Shown here: piece by piece, positions 9,214 to 17,650 of the stretch | How positions within the stretch are numbered: position 1 is the first letter of the stretch | Layout of the letters: every line of letters begins with the position of its first letter | Source of the DNA: Pseudomonadota bacterium | GTDB taxonomy: Bacteria; Pseudomonadota; Gammaproteobacteria; Xanthomonadales; Rhodanobacteraceae | Direction of reading: 5' to 3' | Length of the DNA: 64,000 bases | NCBI GenBank assembly: GCA_029779475.1 | Contig: JAKPAN010000150.1 | Location: forward strand, 1-64,000 | Translations under genes and position numbers: made by a program | Notes under the pieces: generated by a model | What the model saw: only the letters and a program-made list of their open reading frames with translations | Databases searched by the model: none | What the model was told of the DNA's origin: nothing

Positions 9214-9558
9214 TTATGGCGACGTTCCCGCCGAAGGCAAGTGGCGCGGAACACGCTCCTTGAGGAGTCCGATCAAGCGCGGATCCATGTACGCGTACTC
9301 GTCCGGAATGTCCAGACAGATGATGCGTTTCGAAGCGAGATACGGCTTGAACTTCGTAGAGAGCCTCGCTCGATGCGCGCGTTCCATCACGAAGATCGTC
9401 TGCGCCCATTGCAGAAGTTCAGGCGTGAGCGGGTTCTCGGCGTCGTAATCCAGGCCGGCCGAAGCGGTTTCGACGCCTGCCCAGTCAGCAAACACCTGTT
9501 CCGCAGTCGGACTGCGAAGCCGGTTGCGGCTGCAAACGAAGAGAACATTGCGAGGCAA
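9214..9558 (-). CDS. Low-molecular-weight protein tyrosine phosphatase-like protein
   Basis: About 114 residues. The phosphate-binding loop VCSRNRLRSPTAE has the CX5RS layout of low-molecular-weight phosphatases (Cys9, Arg15), differing from the usual CxGNICRSP. A late Asp-rich segment DIPDEYAYMDP may carry the general acid. The protein is shorter than typical family members (about 150). No ATG is available: a TTG at 9558 is chosen, 14 bases after the stop of the upstream glutamate synthase-like gene, with AAGG just before it. The close spacing implies co-transcription. It could act on phosphotyrosine or another phosphoester; the substrate is unknown. Confidence 0.7.
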   Translation of the reverse strand: MPRNVLFVCSRNRLRSPTAEQVFADWAGVETASAGLDYDAENPLTPELLQWAQTIFVMERAHRARLSTKFKPYLASKRIICLDIPDEYAYMDPRLIGLLKERVPRHLPSAGTSP

Positions 9559-9572
9559 CTTTGCCTTAGCCC

Positions 9573-11213
9573 TCAGCGCAACTTGCTCGCCCGTTGCGCC
9601 GCGAGTTCCGCGGGCGGCGCAAACGTATCCGGCCGCGCGATCGCCCAGAAGCGCTGGAATACGGCGTGTTCGGGCACGTGGTCGCCGAGCAGTTCGCCGG
9701 GTTCGAGGAAGCGGTAGAGCGACGCGAGCGAGCGCACCTCGTGCGAGGAGACGCGGCGGATCACGTGCTCGGGCCCGAGTTCGCGCGGATGCGACAGTCC
9801 CGCGGCTTGCAGCAGGTCGCGCAGCGCGAGCACGGTGTTGCGGTGGAAGTTGGCAACGCGCGTCGCCTTGTCGGGCACGTCGAGCTTGGTCCAGCGGCTC
9901 GCATCCTGCGTGGCGACGCCGGTCGGGCAGCGGTCGGTGTGGCAGCTCTGCGACTGGATGCAGCCGAGCGCGAACATGAAACCGCGCGCAGCGTTGCACC
10001 AGTCCGCGCCGAGCGCGAGCGTGCGCGCGAGGTCGACGGCGGTGATGACCTTGCCGCTCGCGCCGATGCGGATCTTGTCGCGCAGGTCGAGTCCAACCAG
10101 CGTGTTGTGCACGAGCATGAGCGCTTCGCGCAGCGGCGCGCCGACGTGGTCGGTGAATTCCAGCGGCGCAGCGCCGGTGCCGCCTTCGCCGCCGTCGACG
10201 ACGATGAAATCGGGCAGGATGCCGGTCGTCGTCATCGCCTTGGCGATGCCGAACCATTCCCACGGATGACCGATCGCGAGCTTGAAGCCGGTCGGTTTGC
10301 CGCCGGAGAGTTCGCGCAATCGCGCGACGAAACGCAGCAAGCCTTCCGGCGTGTCGAACGCGGAATGGCGCGACGGCGAGATGCAGTCCTCGCCGATCGG
10401 CACGCCGCGCGTCGCCGCGATTTCCGCGTTGACCTTGGCGCCGGGCAAGACGCCGCCGTGGCCGGGTTTCGCGCCTTGCGAGAGCTTGACCTCGATCATC
10501 CTGACCTGGTCGAGCACCGCCTTCTCGGCGAATTTCGCTTCGCTGAACACGCCGGCGCGCTCGCAGGCGCCGAAATAGCCGGAGCCGAGTTCCCAGACGA
10601 TGTCGCCGCCGTTCTCGCGGTGGTAGGTCGACAGCGAACCTTCGCCGGTGTCGTGATAGAAACCGCCTTGCTTCGCTCCGCCGTTGAGCGCGCGGATCGC
10701 GTTCGGCGACAGCGCGCCGAAGCTCATCGCCGAGATGTTGAACACGCTCGCCGAATACGGCTTCGCGCATTGCGCGCCGCCGACCTCGATGCGGAAATCC
10801 GGCTCGGCGATGACGCTCGGCGCGATCGAATGGTTGAGCCATTCGTAGCGCTCGGCGTACATGTCGAGCTCGCTGCCGAACGGCCGCACGTCGAGCGCGT
10901 TCTTCGCGCGCTGCTTCACGACCGCGCGCTGTACGTGCGAGAACGGCACTTCCTCGTTGTCGGATTCGACGACGTACTGGCGCAGCATCGGCCGGAAATA
11001 CTCGAAGAAGAAACGGATGTGGCTCGTGATCGGGTAATTGCGCCGTAGCGTCGAGCGCGTCTGCGCGAGGTCGGCGATGCCGACCAGCACGAGCAATCCG
11101 GAGACGATTGCGAGCAGGCGAACGCCGATGCCTTCGTGCCAGCCGAGCACGCAAAGGACGAGGACAACGATGCAGGCGAGGAACGCGAGATAGCGCGAGG
11201 GCAAGCCGTTCAT
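9573..11213 (-). CDS. Membrane-anchored FMN-binding glutamate synthase-like protein
   Basis: 546 residues from an ATG with GGAG 8 bases upstream (a TTG two codons earlier is less likely). Residues about 6-50 form two hydrophobic segments. The remainder is the FMN/[3Fe-4S] synthase domain of GltB (DVRPFGSELDMYAERY, DFIVVDGGEGGTGAAP, KIRIGASGKV). Three cysteines in SCHTDRCPTG and the preceding GCIQSQ match the iron-sulfur cluster ligands. It lacks the glutaminase domain and the C-terminal beta-helix, so it is not full glutamate synthase. Stand-alone versions are of uncertain substrate and may oxidise another amino acid or use ammonia from a partner. It heads the phosphatase-GST strand and diverges from ubiA. 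Confidence 0.85.
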   Translation of the reverse strand: MNGLPSRYLAFLACIVVLVLCVLGWHEGIGVRLLAIVSGLLVLVGIADLAQTRSTLRRNYPITSHIRFFFEYFRPMLRQYVVESDNEEVPFSHVQRAVVKQRAKNALDVRPFGSELDMYAERYEWLNHSIAPSVIAEPDFRIEVGGAQCAKPYSASVFNISAMSFGALSPNAIRALNGGAKQGGFYHDTGEGSLSTYHRENGGDIVWELGSGYFGACERAGVFSEAKFAEKAVLDQVRMIEVKLSQGAKPGHGGVLPGAKVNAEIAATRGVPIGEDCISPSRHSAFDTPEGLLRFVARLRELSGGKPTGFKLAIGHPWEWFGIAKAMTTTGILPDFIVVDGGEGGTGAAPLEFTDHVGAPLREALMLVHNTLVGLDLRDKIRIGASGKVITAVDLARTLALGADWCNAARGFMFALGCIQSQSCHTDRCPTGVATQDASRWTKLDVPDKATRVANFHRNTVLALRDLLQAAGLSHPRELGPEHVIRRVSSHEVRSLASLYRFLEPGELLGDHVPEHAVFQRFWAIARPDTFAPPAELAAQRASKLR

Positions 11214-11280
11214 CGGCAACTCCGGAGGCGGGCGGACGCGAAGCGTCGAGCATAGCCGGGTTTCATCGTGCCGAGACGGC

Positions 11281-11286
11281 TACACT
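11281..11286 (+). promoter_or_regulatory. -10 element (TACACT) immediately before ubiA
   Basis: TACACT ends 7 bases before the ATG at 11294. A transcript started here would begin at or next to the ATG, i.e. leaderless. No convincing -35 is seen. Confidence 0.35.
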
Positions 11287-11293
11287 TTCGCGT

Positions 11294-12847
11294 ATGGAAG
11301 ATCAGGACAAGCCATCGCCGCGCAAACGCGGCACGCGAAGCGCCGATGGCGAGTCGACGTCTTTGACGCGCGCGGATTCGCGCAAGAACGCGGACGACCC
11401 TGCGGCCATTGCGAAGACGCCGCGCAAGCGCGCAAGCGCAGCCGCTACCGATGCGACTTCAAGCACGACACCAAAAGCGCCACGCAAGCGCAGCACTCTC
11501 GCGAACGATGCGGCCCCGCCTGCGCCGCGCGCGCGCGCGGCGTCGCTCACGAAGGACAGCGGCGGCGCGGCAGCATTGGCTGCGAACGATCCTGCGTCGT
11601 CGACGATCCCACCGCAAGCGCACGCGGCGCCATCCGCAGCCGCGCCCGGCGCAGCACGGATCGATTTCGAGCGCGCGGCGATCGACCCAACAGGATCCGT
11701 TGCGACCCCACCGATCGCCGCGCGCAGCGAAGCGCCGTCACCGGACTCGGCACATGCTCCAACTTCATCGGCCTCGGCGGTACGCACGCCATCGGCCAAC
11801 CGGGATTCGGCGGCGAGCGCCGCGTCTGACGCTCGCCGCGAGCGCGGCGCCGACAAACCGTTCGTTCCTTCGTTCGCGCGCGTCGCCGCGCCCGCGCCGC
11901 GCCCGCGCACCGACGTACGGCCCGCCGACGCATCGCCGCGTTCGACGCGTTTCATCGAATGGATGTGCAGCCTGCTGCCCGAGCGATACCGCAATCGCAC
12001 TCGCAACTATCTTGTGCTCATGCGCATGGATCGTCCCGTCGGCGCGCTGCTGCTGCTGTGGCCGACGTGGTGGGCGCTGTGGTTCGCGGCGAATGATTTC
12101 CCACCGCTCGGCCTGCTCGTCATCTTCACGCTCGGCGTGTTCGTCATGCGCAGCGCCGGCTGCGTCATCAACGATTACGCCGACCACGAATGGCTCGACG
12201 CGAATGTCGAACGCACGGCGGGACGGCCGATGGCGGCTGGCCGCGTGACGAAGAAGGAAGCGCTGCAACTGTTCGCCGGCCTGCTCGCGTTCGCCTTCGT
12301 GCTCGTGCTGTTCAGCAACGCGCTGACGATCAAGTTGTCGTTCGTCGGCGCCGCGCTCGCCGCGATCTATCCGTTCACCAAACGCGTCACGCACCTCGCG
12401 CAGGTCGTACTCGGTGCGGCGTTCGGCTGGTCGATCCCGATGGCGTTCGCCGCGGTCACGAACTCGCTGCCGCCGCTGTGCTGGTTGCTGTTCCTCGCCA
12501 ACATCTTGTTCTCGGTGATCTACGACACGCAGTACGCGATGGTCGACCGCGACGAGGACATCCGCGTCGGCGCCAAGTCGACCGCGATCCTGTTCGGCGA
12601 CGCCGACCGCACCATTGTCGGCGTGCTCATGGCAACGTTCCTGCTCGCGATGGGGCTCGCCGGCATGCGCGCGGCGTTGCATTGGCCGTATTTCCTCGGC
12701 CTCGCGATCACGACCGGACTTTTCGCGTACCAGCAGTGGCTCATTCGCGACTGCTCGCGCGCGGGCTGCTTCGCCGCGTTCCGCAACAACAACTGGGCCG
12801 GTTTCGCACTCTGGCTCGGCTTGATGTTCGCGCTGGCGGTCCGCTGA
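11294..12847 (+). CDS. ubiA: 4-hydroxybenzoate polyprenyltransferase with a long disordered N-terminal extension
   Basis: 517 residues. From Met224 onward (294 residues) it is a complete UbiA of normal length: the prenyl-diphosphate motifs are NDYADHEWLD and DTQYAMVDRDED, and there are about eight membrane helices. It prenylates 4-hydroxybenzoate in ubiquinone synthesis at the inner membrane. Residues 1-223 are low complexity (Ala, Ser, Pro, Arg, Lys, Asp) with three PRKR elements at 9-12, 43-46 and 63-66. The frame is open throughout from the ATG at 11294, and a -10-like TACACT sits just upstream. An internal start at ATG 11963 would give canonical UbiA, so the extension could be dispensable or untranslated. 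Domain identity is firm; the start is less so. Confidence 0.85.
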   Translation: MEDQDKPSPRKRGTRSADGESTSLTRADSRKNADDPAAIAKTPRKRASAAATDATSSTTPKAPRKRSTLANDAAPPAPRARAASLTKDSGGAAALAANDPASSTIPPQAHAAPSAAAPGAARIDFERAAIDPTGSVATPPIAARSEAPSPDSAHAPTSSASAVRTPSANRDSAASAASDARRERGADKPFVPSFARVAAPAPRPRTDVRPADASPRSTRFIEWMCSLLPERYRNRTRNYLVLMRMDRPVGALLLLWPTWWALWFAANDFPPLGLLVIFTLGVFVMRSAGCVINDYADHEWLDANVERTAGRPMAAGRVTKKEALQLFAGLLAFAFVLVLFSNALTIKLSFVGAALAAIYPFTKRVTHLAQVVLGAAFGWSIPMAFAAVTNSLPPLCWLLFLANILFSVIYDTQYAMVDRDEDIRVGAKSTAILFGDADRTIVGVLMATFLLAMGLAGMRAALHWPYFLGLAITTGLFAYQQWLIRDCSRAGCFAAFRNNNWAGFALWLGLMFALAVR

Positions 12848-12869
12848 AGCGCGCCGCATCGCCGCGTGC

Positions 12870-12903
12870 TAGGATGGGCGCATCGTACACATCGAAGGTG
12901 TAT
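12870..12903 (+). promoter_or_regulatory. Promoter and candidate operator of the toxin-antitoxin pair
   Basis: TAGGAT (12870-12875) can serve as a -10. Downstream, GTACAC (12885-12890) and GTGTAT (12898-12903) form an imperfect inverted repeat with a 7-base centre, ending just before the antitoxin ATG. This is where VapB-type antitoxins commonly bind for autorepression. Confidence 0.4.
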
Positions 12904-12906
12904 GTC

Positions 12907-13131
12907 ATGTACTCGCGCACCAACATCGTGCTCGACGACAAATTGGTTCGCCGCGCCATGAAAAAGGCCGGCGTCAAGACCAAGCGCGAGGCAGTCGAAG
13001 CCGCGTTGCAGGCGTTCGTGCGCGAACCCGACTACGCCGCAGTGCTCGCGCTGCGCGGCAGCGGCGGTGTGGTCGACCGCTACGACCCGAAGGCGCACGC
13101 GCCGCCGAAATGGTTCGTGCACGAACCGTGA
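12907..13131 (+). CDS. VapB-type antitoxin (DUF2191-like)
   Basis: 74 residues. The N-terminus RTNIVLDDKLVRRAMKKAGVKTKREAV is the ribbon-helix-helix-like DNA-binding segment of the VapB/DUF2191 antitoxins. The C-terminal tail (YDPKAHAPPKWFVHEP) is the likely toxin-wrapping part. The start is the ATG at 12907, the one in frame with the family motif (another ATG at 12902 is out of frame). It precedes a PIN-domain toxin by 24 bases, the standard order of a type II module. It probably represses its own promoter through the inverted repeat just upstream. Confidence 0.75.
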   Translation: MYSRTNIVLDDKLVRRAMKKAGVKTKREAVEAALQAFVREPDYAAVLALRGSGGVVDRYDPKAHAPPKWFVHEP

Positions 13132-13155
13132 TCGCGCTGCTGTGATCGTCCTGCC

Positions 13156-13563
13156 GTGATCGCCGACTCTTCCGTTTGGATCGACTATTTGCGCAGCGGC
13201 CGCGGCGACGCAGCGGAAGCGCTCGATCTCGCCTTGCGCCGCCGCGAAGTGCGGCTGTTGCCGACGATCCTGCAGGAAGTGTTGCAAGGTGCCGACTCGC
13301 CGCAACGCTTCGCTGCGTGGCAGCGCGCGTTCGAGATTCTCCCCGTCGCGCATGCCGACGATGCTGCGCTCACGGCGACGCTCGCCGCCGGCATCTACGC
13401 GCGTTGCCGCTGGGCGGGTTTCACGATCCGCAGCGCGAACGATTGCCTGATCGCGGCGAGTTGCGTCGAACTAGACGAACCGCTACTGCACGCGGATCGC
13501 GACTTCGACACCATCGCGCGCATCGAGCCGCGATTGCGGCTGGTCGCATTGCCGAAGCGTTGA
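13156..13563 (+). CDS. PIN-domain ribonuclease toxin, VapC-type
   Basis: 135 residues starting at GTG. The PIN-domain acidic residues are in place: Asp4 in IADSSVWID, a Glu in LQEVLQG, an Asp in SANDCLIAA and the Asp pair in HADRDFD. These coordinate Mg2+ or Mn2+ in VapC endoribonucleases, which cleave tRNA or rRNA. It follows its antitoxin. The GTG start is the third copy of a 14-base repeat (GTGATC at 13128, 13142, 13156), and only this copy is in frame. It converges with comF 7 bases away. Confidence 0.82.
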   Translation: MIADSSVWIDYLRSGRGDAAEALDLALRRREVRLLPTILQEVLQGADSPQRFAAWQRAFEILPVAHADDAALTATLAAGIYARCRWAGFTIRSANDCLIAASCVELDEPLLHADRDFDTIARIEPRLRLVALPKR

Positions 13564-13570
13564 CGCCCCG

Positions 13571-14287
13571 TCACGGCGCGCGGGCGAGCGCCCACGCGTC
13601 GACGCGCGCGACGCCGGCGCGGAGCAAGGTCTGCGCTGCTTCGCGCAAGGTCGCGCCGGTGGTCATGACGTCGTCGAACACGGCGACGTGCGCGGGCAGC
13701 GTCGCATCGGGCGCGACGGCGAATGCGCTGCGCAGGTTGCGTCGCCGCGCGGCGGCATCGAGCCCGGTCTGCGGCGGTGTCGCGCGCACGCGCACGAGCG
13801 CATCCGCGCGCAGCGGGACACCCAGCGTTTGCGCGAGCGGTCGCAGCAGTTCCAACGTCTGGTTGTAGCCGCGTTCGCGAAGGCGCGACGGATGCAGCGG
13901 AATCGGGATGAGCAGTTCGGGCAACTCGGGCGCGTCGCTCGCAGCGCGTTCGATCATCAGCGACGACAGCACACGACCGGCGGCGAGATCGGCGCGGAAC
14001 TTGAATCGCGCTTCGAGCAGATCAAGCGGATGCGCGTAACGCAGCGGCGCCCAAGCGCGCGCGAACGGCGGCTGGCGGCGCAGGCATTGCCCGCAGGCCG
14101 GCGCGGGCGTCGCCAGCGGCATCGCGCAGCGCGGACAGCACGGCGCGTTGACGGCGAGATCGTCGCGGCAGCCGGCGCAGAGATCGCGGTTGTCGTCGCC
14201 CGCCGCACCGCAGAGCAGGCAGCGTGGCGGCAGGACAAGACGCAGCGCGCGTCCACCGAAACCGTCAACCTTGTCCGTGCGCTTCAA
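13571..14287 (-). CDS. comF: ComF family phosphoribosyltransferase-like competence protein
   Basis: 238 residues. Two CxxC pairs at the N-terminus (CLLCG...CAGC and CPRC...CGQC) form a zinc ribbon. The C-terminal half is a type I phosphoribosyltransferase fold with the PRPP loop VFDDVMTTGAT. IPIPLHPSRLRERGYNQ is the family signature. The start is placed at a TTG (14287) because a strong GGAGGG lies exactly 8 bases before it, whereas upstream in-frame starts have none. ComF is required for DNA uptake in transformable bacteria, and ComM is also encoded in this window. It diverges from bioB with about 95 bases between starts. Confidence 0.88.
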   Translation of the reverse strand: MKRTDKVDGFGGRALRLVLPPRCLLCGAAGDDNRDLCAGCRDDLAVNAPCCPRCAMPLATPAPACGQCLRRQPPFARAWAPLRYAHPLDLLEARFKFRADLAAGRVLSSLMIERAASDAPELPELLIPIPLHPSRLRERGYNQTLELLRPLAQTLGVPLRADALVRVRATPPQTGLDAAARRRNLRSAFAVAPDATLPAHVAVFDDVMTTGATLREAAQTLLRAGVARVDAWALARAP

Positions 14288-14382
14288 GTTGACAGCCCTC
14301 CGATGGCAACCGAGACTCGCCGCATCGCGCCCGCATGGCGAGCGCACCGTTCAAAAACTGCACTGTAAACCGGAAAGCCCGC

Positions 14383-15399
14383 ATGACCGCCATCCGCCAC
14401 GACTGGAGCCGCGACGAAATCCTCGCGCTGCTCGACCTGCCTTTCGCCGACCTGCTCGCCCGCGCGCACGCGGCGCATCGCGAGCATCACGACCCGAACG
14501 CGGTGCAGGTGTCGACGCTGCTCTCGATCAAGACCGGCGGTTGCCCGGAAGATTGCGCGTATTGCCCGCAGGCCGCGCGTTACGCGACCGGCGTCGAGGC
14601 GCAGAAGCTCATGTCGCTCGACGCGGTACTGGCGAAGGCGAAGCAGGCCAAGGCCGCGGGCGCGACGCGCTTCTGCATGGGCGCGGCGTGGCGTTCGCCG
14701 AAGGATCGCGACATCCCGAAGGTCGCCGAAATGATCGGCGCGGTGAAATCGCTCGGCATGGAAACCTGCGCCACGCTCGGCATGCTCAGCGACACGCAGG
14801 CGCACGTACTCAAGGGCGCGGGCCTGGACTACTACAACCACAACATCGACACCGCGCCGGAGTACTACGGCGAAATCATCCACACGCGCGAGTTGCAGGA
14901 TCGCCTCGACACGCTCGGCCACGTCCGCGATGCCGGCCTCAAGACCTGCTGCGGCGGCATCGTCGGCATGGGCGAAACGCGCGAACAGCGCGCGGGACTC
15001 CTGCACACGCTGGCCACGCTGCCCGCGCATCCGGATTCGGTGCCAATCAACCGCCTCGTCCGCGTCGCCGGCACGCCGCTTGCCGAAGAACGCGAGCTCG
15101 ACGGCTTCGAGTTCGTGCGCGCGATCGCCGCCGCGCGCATCGCGATGCCCGCCTCGATGGTGCGCCTGTCCGCCGGCCGCGCTGAAATGAGCGACGAATT
15201 GCAGGCGCTGTGCTTCTTCGCCGGCGCCAACTCGATCTTCTACGGCGAAAAACTGCTCACCACCGGCAACCCCGACACCGAGCGCGACCTCGCCCTGTTC
15301 GACCGCCTCGGCATCCACGCGATGCAGGTTGAGGTGAAGTCGGAGACGGTGCATGCGGACATCGTGGATCCCTGCGGCGCCGAGACCGCGGCGGCCTGA
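14383..15399 (+). CDS. bioB: Biotin synthase
   Basis: 338 residues. A radical SAM enzyme that inserts sulfur into dethiobiotin. CPEDCAYC carries the three cysteines for the [4Fe-4S] cluster (Cys54, 58, 61). [21 protein letters not shown] and MVRLSAGR hold the ligands of the [2Fe-2S] cluster that donates sulfur. [13 protein letters not shown] is a family block. The ATG at 14383 fits the family N-terminus ([13 protein letters not shown]); an upstream GTG would add 16 unmatched residues. It is followed two bases later by a small membrane protein gene. The other biotin genes lie at 20.4-23.3 kb. Confidence 0.96.
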   Translation: MTAIRHDWSRDEILALLDLPFADLLARAHAAHREHHDPNAVQVSTLLSIKTGGCPEDCAYCPQAARYATGVEAQKLMSLDAVLAKAKQAKAAGATRFCMGAAWRSPKDRDIPKVAEMIGAVKSLGMETCATLGMLSDTQAHVLKGAGLDYYNHNIDTAPEYYGEIIHTRELQDRLDTLGHVRDAGLKTCCGGIVGMGETREQRAGLLHTLATLPAHPDSVPINRLVRVAGTPLAEERELDGFEFVRAIAAARIAMPASMVRLSAGRAEMSDELQALCFFAGANSIFYGEKLLTTGNPDTERDLALFDRLGIHAMQVEVKSETVHADIVDPCGAETAAA

Positions 15400-15400
15400 C

Positions 15401-15634
15401 ATGTTCTCGCTGCTCGATGCCGCAGCCGGCTTCGCGCAACTCGGCGATTACGTGCTTGCCGGTACCGCACCCTGGCGTTTCCTGTTTTCGTCGCGCTATC
15501 GCGAACAGGTGCGCGCACGGTGGCGCGATCGGCCTCCGCATGTGGCTGCCTTCCAGCAAGTCATGGGCGTGCTCGTCGTCATCATCGAACTGGTCGTCGT
15601 GATGCTGCTCATCGACGCTTTTCGACGACCCTGA
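15401..15634 (+). CDS. Small single-span membrane protein of unknown function
   Basis: 77 residues starting one base after the bioB stop region, so translation is likely coupled. The N-terminal half is amphipathic with Arg-rich SSRYREQVRARWRDRP. The C-terminus is one transmembrane helix (VMGVLVVIIELVVVMLLI) ending in DAFRRP. I recognise no family. It may be a Xanthomonadales-specific membrane peptide; its position behind bioB is the only functional hint. Confidence 0.55.
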   Translation: MFSLLDAAAGFAQLGDYVLAGTAPWRFLFSSRYREQVRARWRDRPPHVAAFQQVMGVLVVIIELVVVMLLIDAFRRP

Positions 15635-15677
15635 ATTTCCCGTTCGGGCTTCGCCTTTCTACGCGAAGCGCTCGAAC

Positions 15678-16964
15678 TCAATGCAGTTTCAACCGCCCCG
15701 ACACGCGCCGCTGCAGCAGCCGCGCGAGCGCAAGCACGATCGTGCCGCGCAGGCCGAGGATCGCGCGGTGGTGGTCGAGGTGCAGGCCCATGTACATCCA
15801 TTTCGCGATGAGGCCTTCGACGAAGAAGCTGCGCCCGAGCAGGCCGCCCATGAGGTTGCCGACGCCGCGGTGTTCGCCGAGCGAGACGAGTGAGCCGAAG
15901 TCGCGGAACTCGAATGGTTTGTCGCTCGGCGCCTGGCCGCGCAGTAGCGTGAGCAGCGTGCGTTCGAGATATGTCGCCTGCTGGTGCGCGGCTTGCGCGC
16001 GCGCGGGCACGAGGCGACCGTCGATCCACGGACACGCGGCGCAATCGCCGAGCGCGTAGACGTCCGGCGCGGACGTGCGCAAGTGATCGTCGACGACGAA
16101 CTGGTTGGCGCGATTCACGTCGAGTCCGAACTCTCGGTTCGACGCCGGCGCCTGGATGCCGGCCGCCCAGACGATGATGTCGGCGGGAATTTCGCCGTTG
16201 CCGGTGAGCAATCGATCCTTTTCGACCGCCGTCACGGGCGTGCCGACGAGCACGCGCACGCCGCGGTGTTCGAGTTCGGCTTGCGCCTGCCGCGAGATCT
16301 TCTCCGGCAGGCCGGCGAGGATGCGCGGCGCGGCTTCGACAACGGTGATGTCGAGCCGGAAGCGCTGATCGGCGTGCAAGCCGTCCTGCAAAATTGCGTG
16401 CGCTTCGAGCAGTTCCGCCGCGAGTTCGACGCCGGTCGCGCCCGCGCCGACGATCGCGACGGACAGGCTGCGTTCGTCCGCGAACGCGGCGCGCGTGAAC
16501 GCGGCAAGCAGATGGCGCTGGAAGCGTTCGGCGTCCTCGGCGCGTTCGAGTACCCATGCGTGTTCGGCCGCGCCAGGTGTGCCGAAGAAATTCGAGCCGC
16601 AACCGGTGGCGAGCACCGCATGACGGAATCGCAGTTCGCGCTGCGGCACGACGACGCTGCCGTCGTCGTCTCGGATCGCCGCGAGCGTGAGGCGTTTGCC
16701 GAGCGGATCGAACGCAACGACTTCGCCCGGCGTGTAACCGAAATGGTTGCGCCGCGCGAGGATCGCGTAGGACAGCCCTTCCTGGCGCGCGTCCAGCGTA
16801 CCGGCGGCGACTTCGTGCAGGGTCGGTTTCCAGACGTGGTACGGCGAGCGGTCGACGAGCAGCACCTTCTCCGGCCCGTCGCGCCGGCCGAGCTTGCGGC
16901 CCAGCCGCGACGCCAGTTCCAGCCCGCCTGCGCCGCCGCCGATGATGACGATTTCGTGGTCCAT
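15678..16964 (-). CDS. ndh: Type II NADH:quinone oxidoreductase (NDH-2)
   Basis: 428 residues from an ATG with GGAGG 5 bases upstream. The FAD-binding dinucleotide fold is at the N-terminus (IVIIGGGAGGLELA), the NADH-binding fold near residue 165 (VAIVGAGATGVELAAEL), and the second FAD motif is VYALGDCAACP. The C-terminal region with AKWMYMGLHLDHH is the membrane-associating helix pair of NDH-2. It oxidises NADH and reduces ubiquinone without pumping protons. It is transcribed alone, convergent with the small membrane protein gene and divergent from the sigma factor gene. Confidence 0.9.
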   Translation of the reverse strand: MDHEIVIIGGGAGGLELASRLGRKLGRRDGPEKVLLVDRSPYHVWKPTLHEVAAGTLDARQEGLSYAILARRNHFGYTPGEVVAFDPLGKRLTLAAIRDDDGSVVVPQRELRFRHAVLATGCGSNFFGTPGAAEHAWVLERAEDAERFQRHLLAAFTRAAFADERSLSVAIVGAGATGVELAAELLEAHAILQDGLHADQRFRLDITVVEAAPRILAGLPEKISRQAQAELEHRGVRVLVGTPVTAVEKDRLLTGNGEIPADIIVWAAGIQAPASNREFGLDVNRANQFVVDDHLRTSAPDVYALGDCAACPWIDGRLVPARAQAAHQQATYLERTLLTLLRGQAPSDKPFEFRDFGSLVSLGEHRGVGNLMGGLLGRSFFVEGLIAKWMYMGLHLDHHRAILGLRGTIVLALARLLQRRVSGRLKLH

Positions 16965-17070
16965 GCCGGCCTCCGCGTGTCGCGGCCAGTCTACCGGCGC
17001 ACAGCCAAATTGCGCGTTGCCGCACATCCGGATCGTCGGACAGGGCACGGCGTTGATCGAATCCAAGCCA

Positions 17071-17076
17071 TACAAT
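17071..17076 (+). promoter_or_regulatory. -10 element (TACAAT) of the ECF sigma/kinase unit
   Basis: TACAAT, one mismatch from consensus, ends 7 bases before the ATG at 17084. This predicts a leaderless or nearly leaderless mRNA. A TTGATC at 17053 is too close to act as a standard -35. Confidence 0.42.
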
Positions 17077-17083
17077 CGCCGCC

Positions 17084-17650
17084 ATGACCGATTTCGTCGG
17101 CGACCACGACATCACGCGCCTGCTCGCCGCCTGGCGCGGCGGCGACGCGGACGCGCGCGAGGCGCTCATGCAGCGCGTCTACGCGAACGTGCGCGCGATC
17201 GCCGCGCAATCGCTGCGGCAAATGCCCGGCGCGACGCTGAGCGCGACCGATCTCGCCCACGAAGCGCTGTTGCGCCTGCTCGGCAGCGAACTCGACTGGG
17301 CCGACCGCCGCCATTTCTTCCATGTCGCCGCGCAAGCGACGCGACAGGTGCTCGTCGACGCCGCGCGCAAGCGCCTCGCCGACAAGCGCGGCGGCGATGT
17401 GCAGCGCGTCGAATTCGACGAAGCGCTCGGCCTCGCCGCGCCGGAAAGCGACGAACAACTGCTGCGCATCGACGACGCGCTGCGCGACCTCGCCGCGAAC
17501 GACGAACGCCGCGCGCAGACGATCGAACTCGTCTACTTCGGCGGCCTCAGCCGGCCCGAGGTCGCCGCTGCGCTCGACGTATCGGAAGGCACGGTCGACC
17601 GCGACCTGCGTCTCGCACGCGCCTGGCTCAAGACCGCGCTGCGCGCATGA
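17084..17650 (+). CDS. ECF-type RNA polymerase sigma factor, kinase-linked group
   Basis: 188 residues. Region 2 (LAHEALLRLLGSELDWADRRHF) and region 4 (helix-turn-helix GLSRPEVAAALDVSEGTVDRDLRLARAWL) are clear. The type with HFFHVAAQATRQVLVDAARKR belongs to the ECF group that is usually paired with a Ser/Thr kinase instead of an anti-sigma factor. The next gene is such a kinase, overlapping by ATGA. The regulon cannot be predicted from this window. Confidence 0.9.
   Translation: MTDFVGDHDITRLLAAWRGGDADAREALMQRVYANVRAIAAQSLRQMPGATLSATDLAHEALLRLLGSELDWADRRHFFHVAAQATRQVLVDAARKRLADKRGGDVQRVEFDEALGLAAPESDEQLLRIDDALRDLAANDERRAQTIELVYFGGLSRPEVAAALDVSEGTVDRDLRLARAWLKTALRA

Noticed and set aside
14364..14372. 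BirA half-site-like TGTAAACC upstream of bioB
   Set aside because: Only one half is present; no matching GGTTTACA lies at the required 16-base distance.
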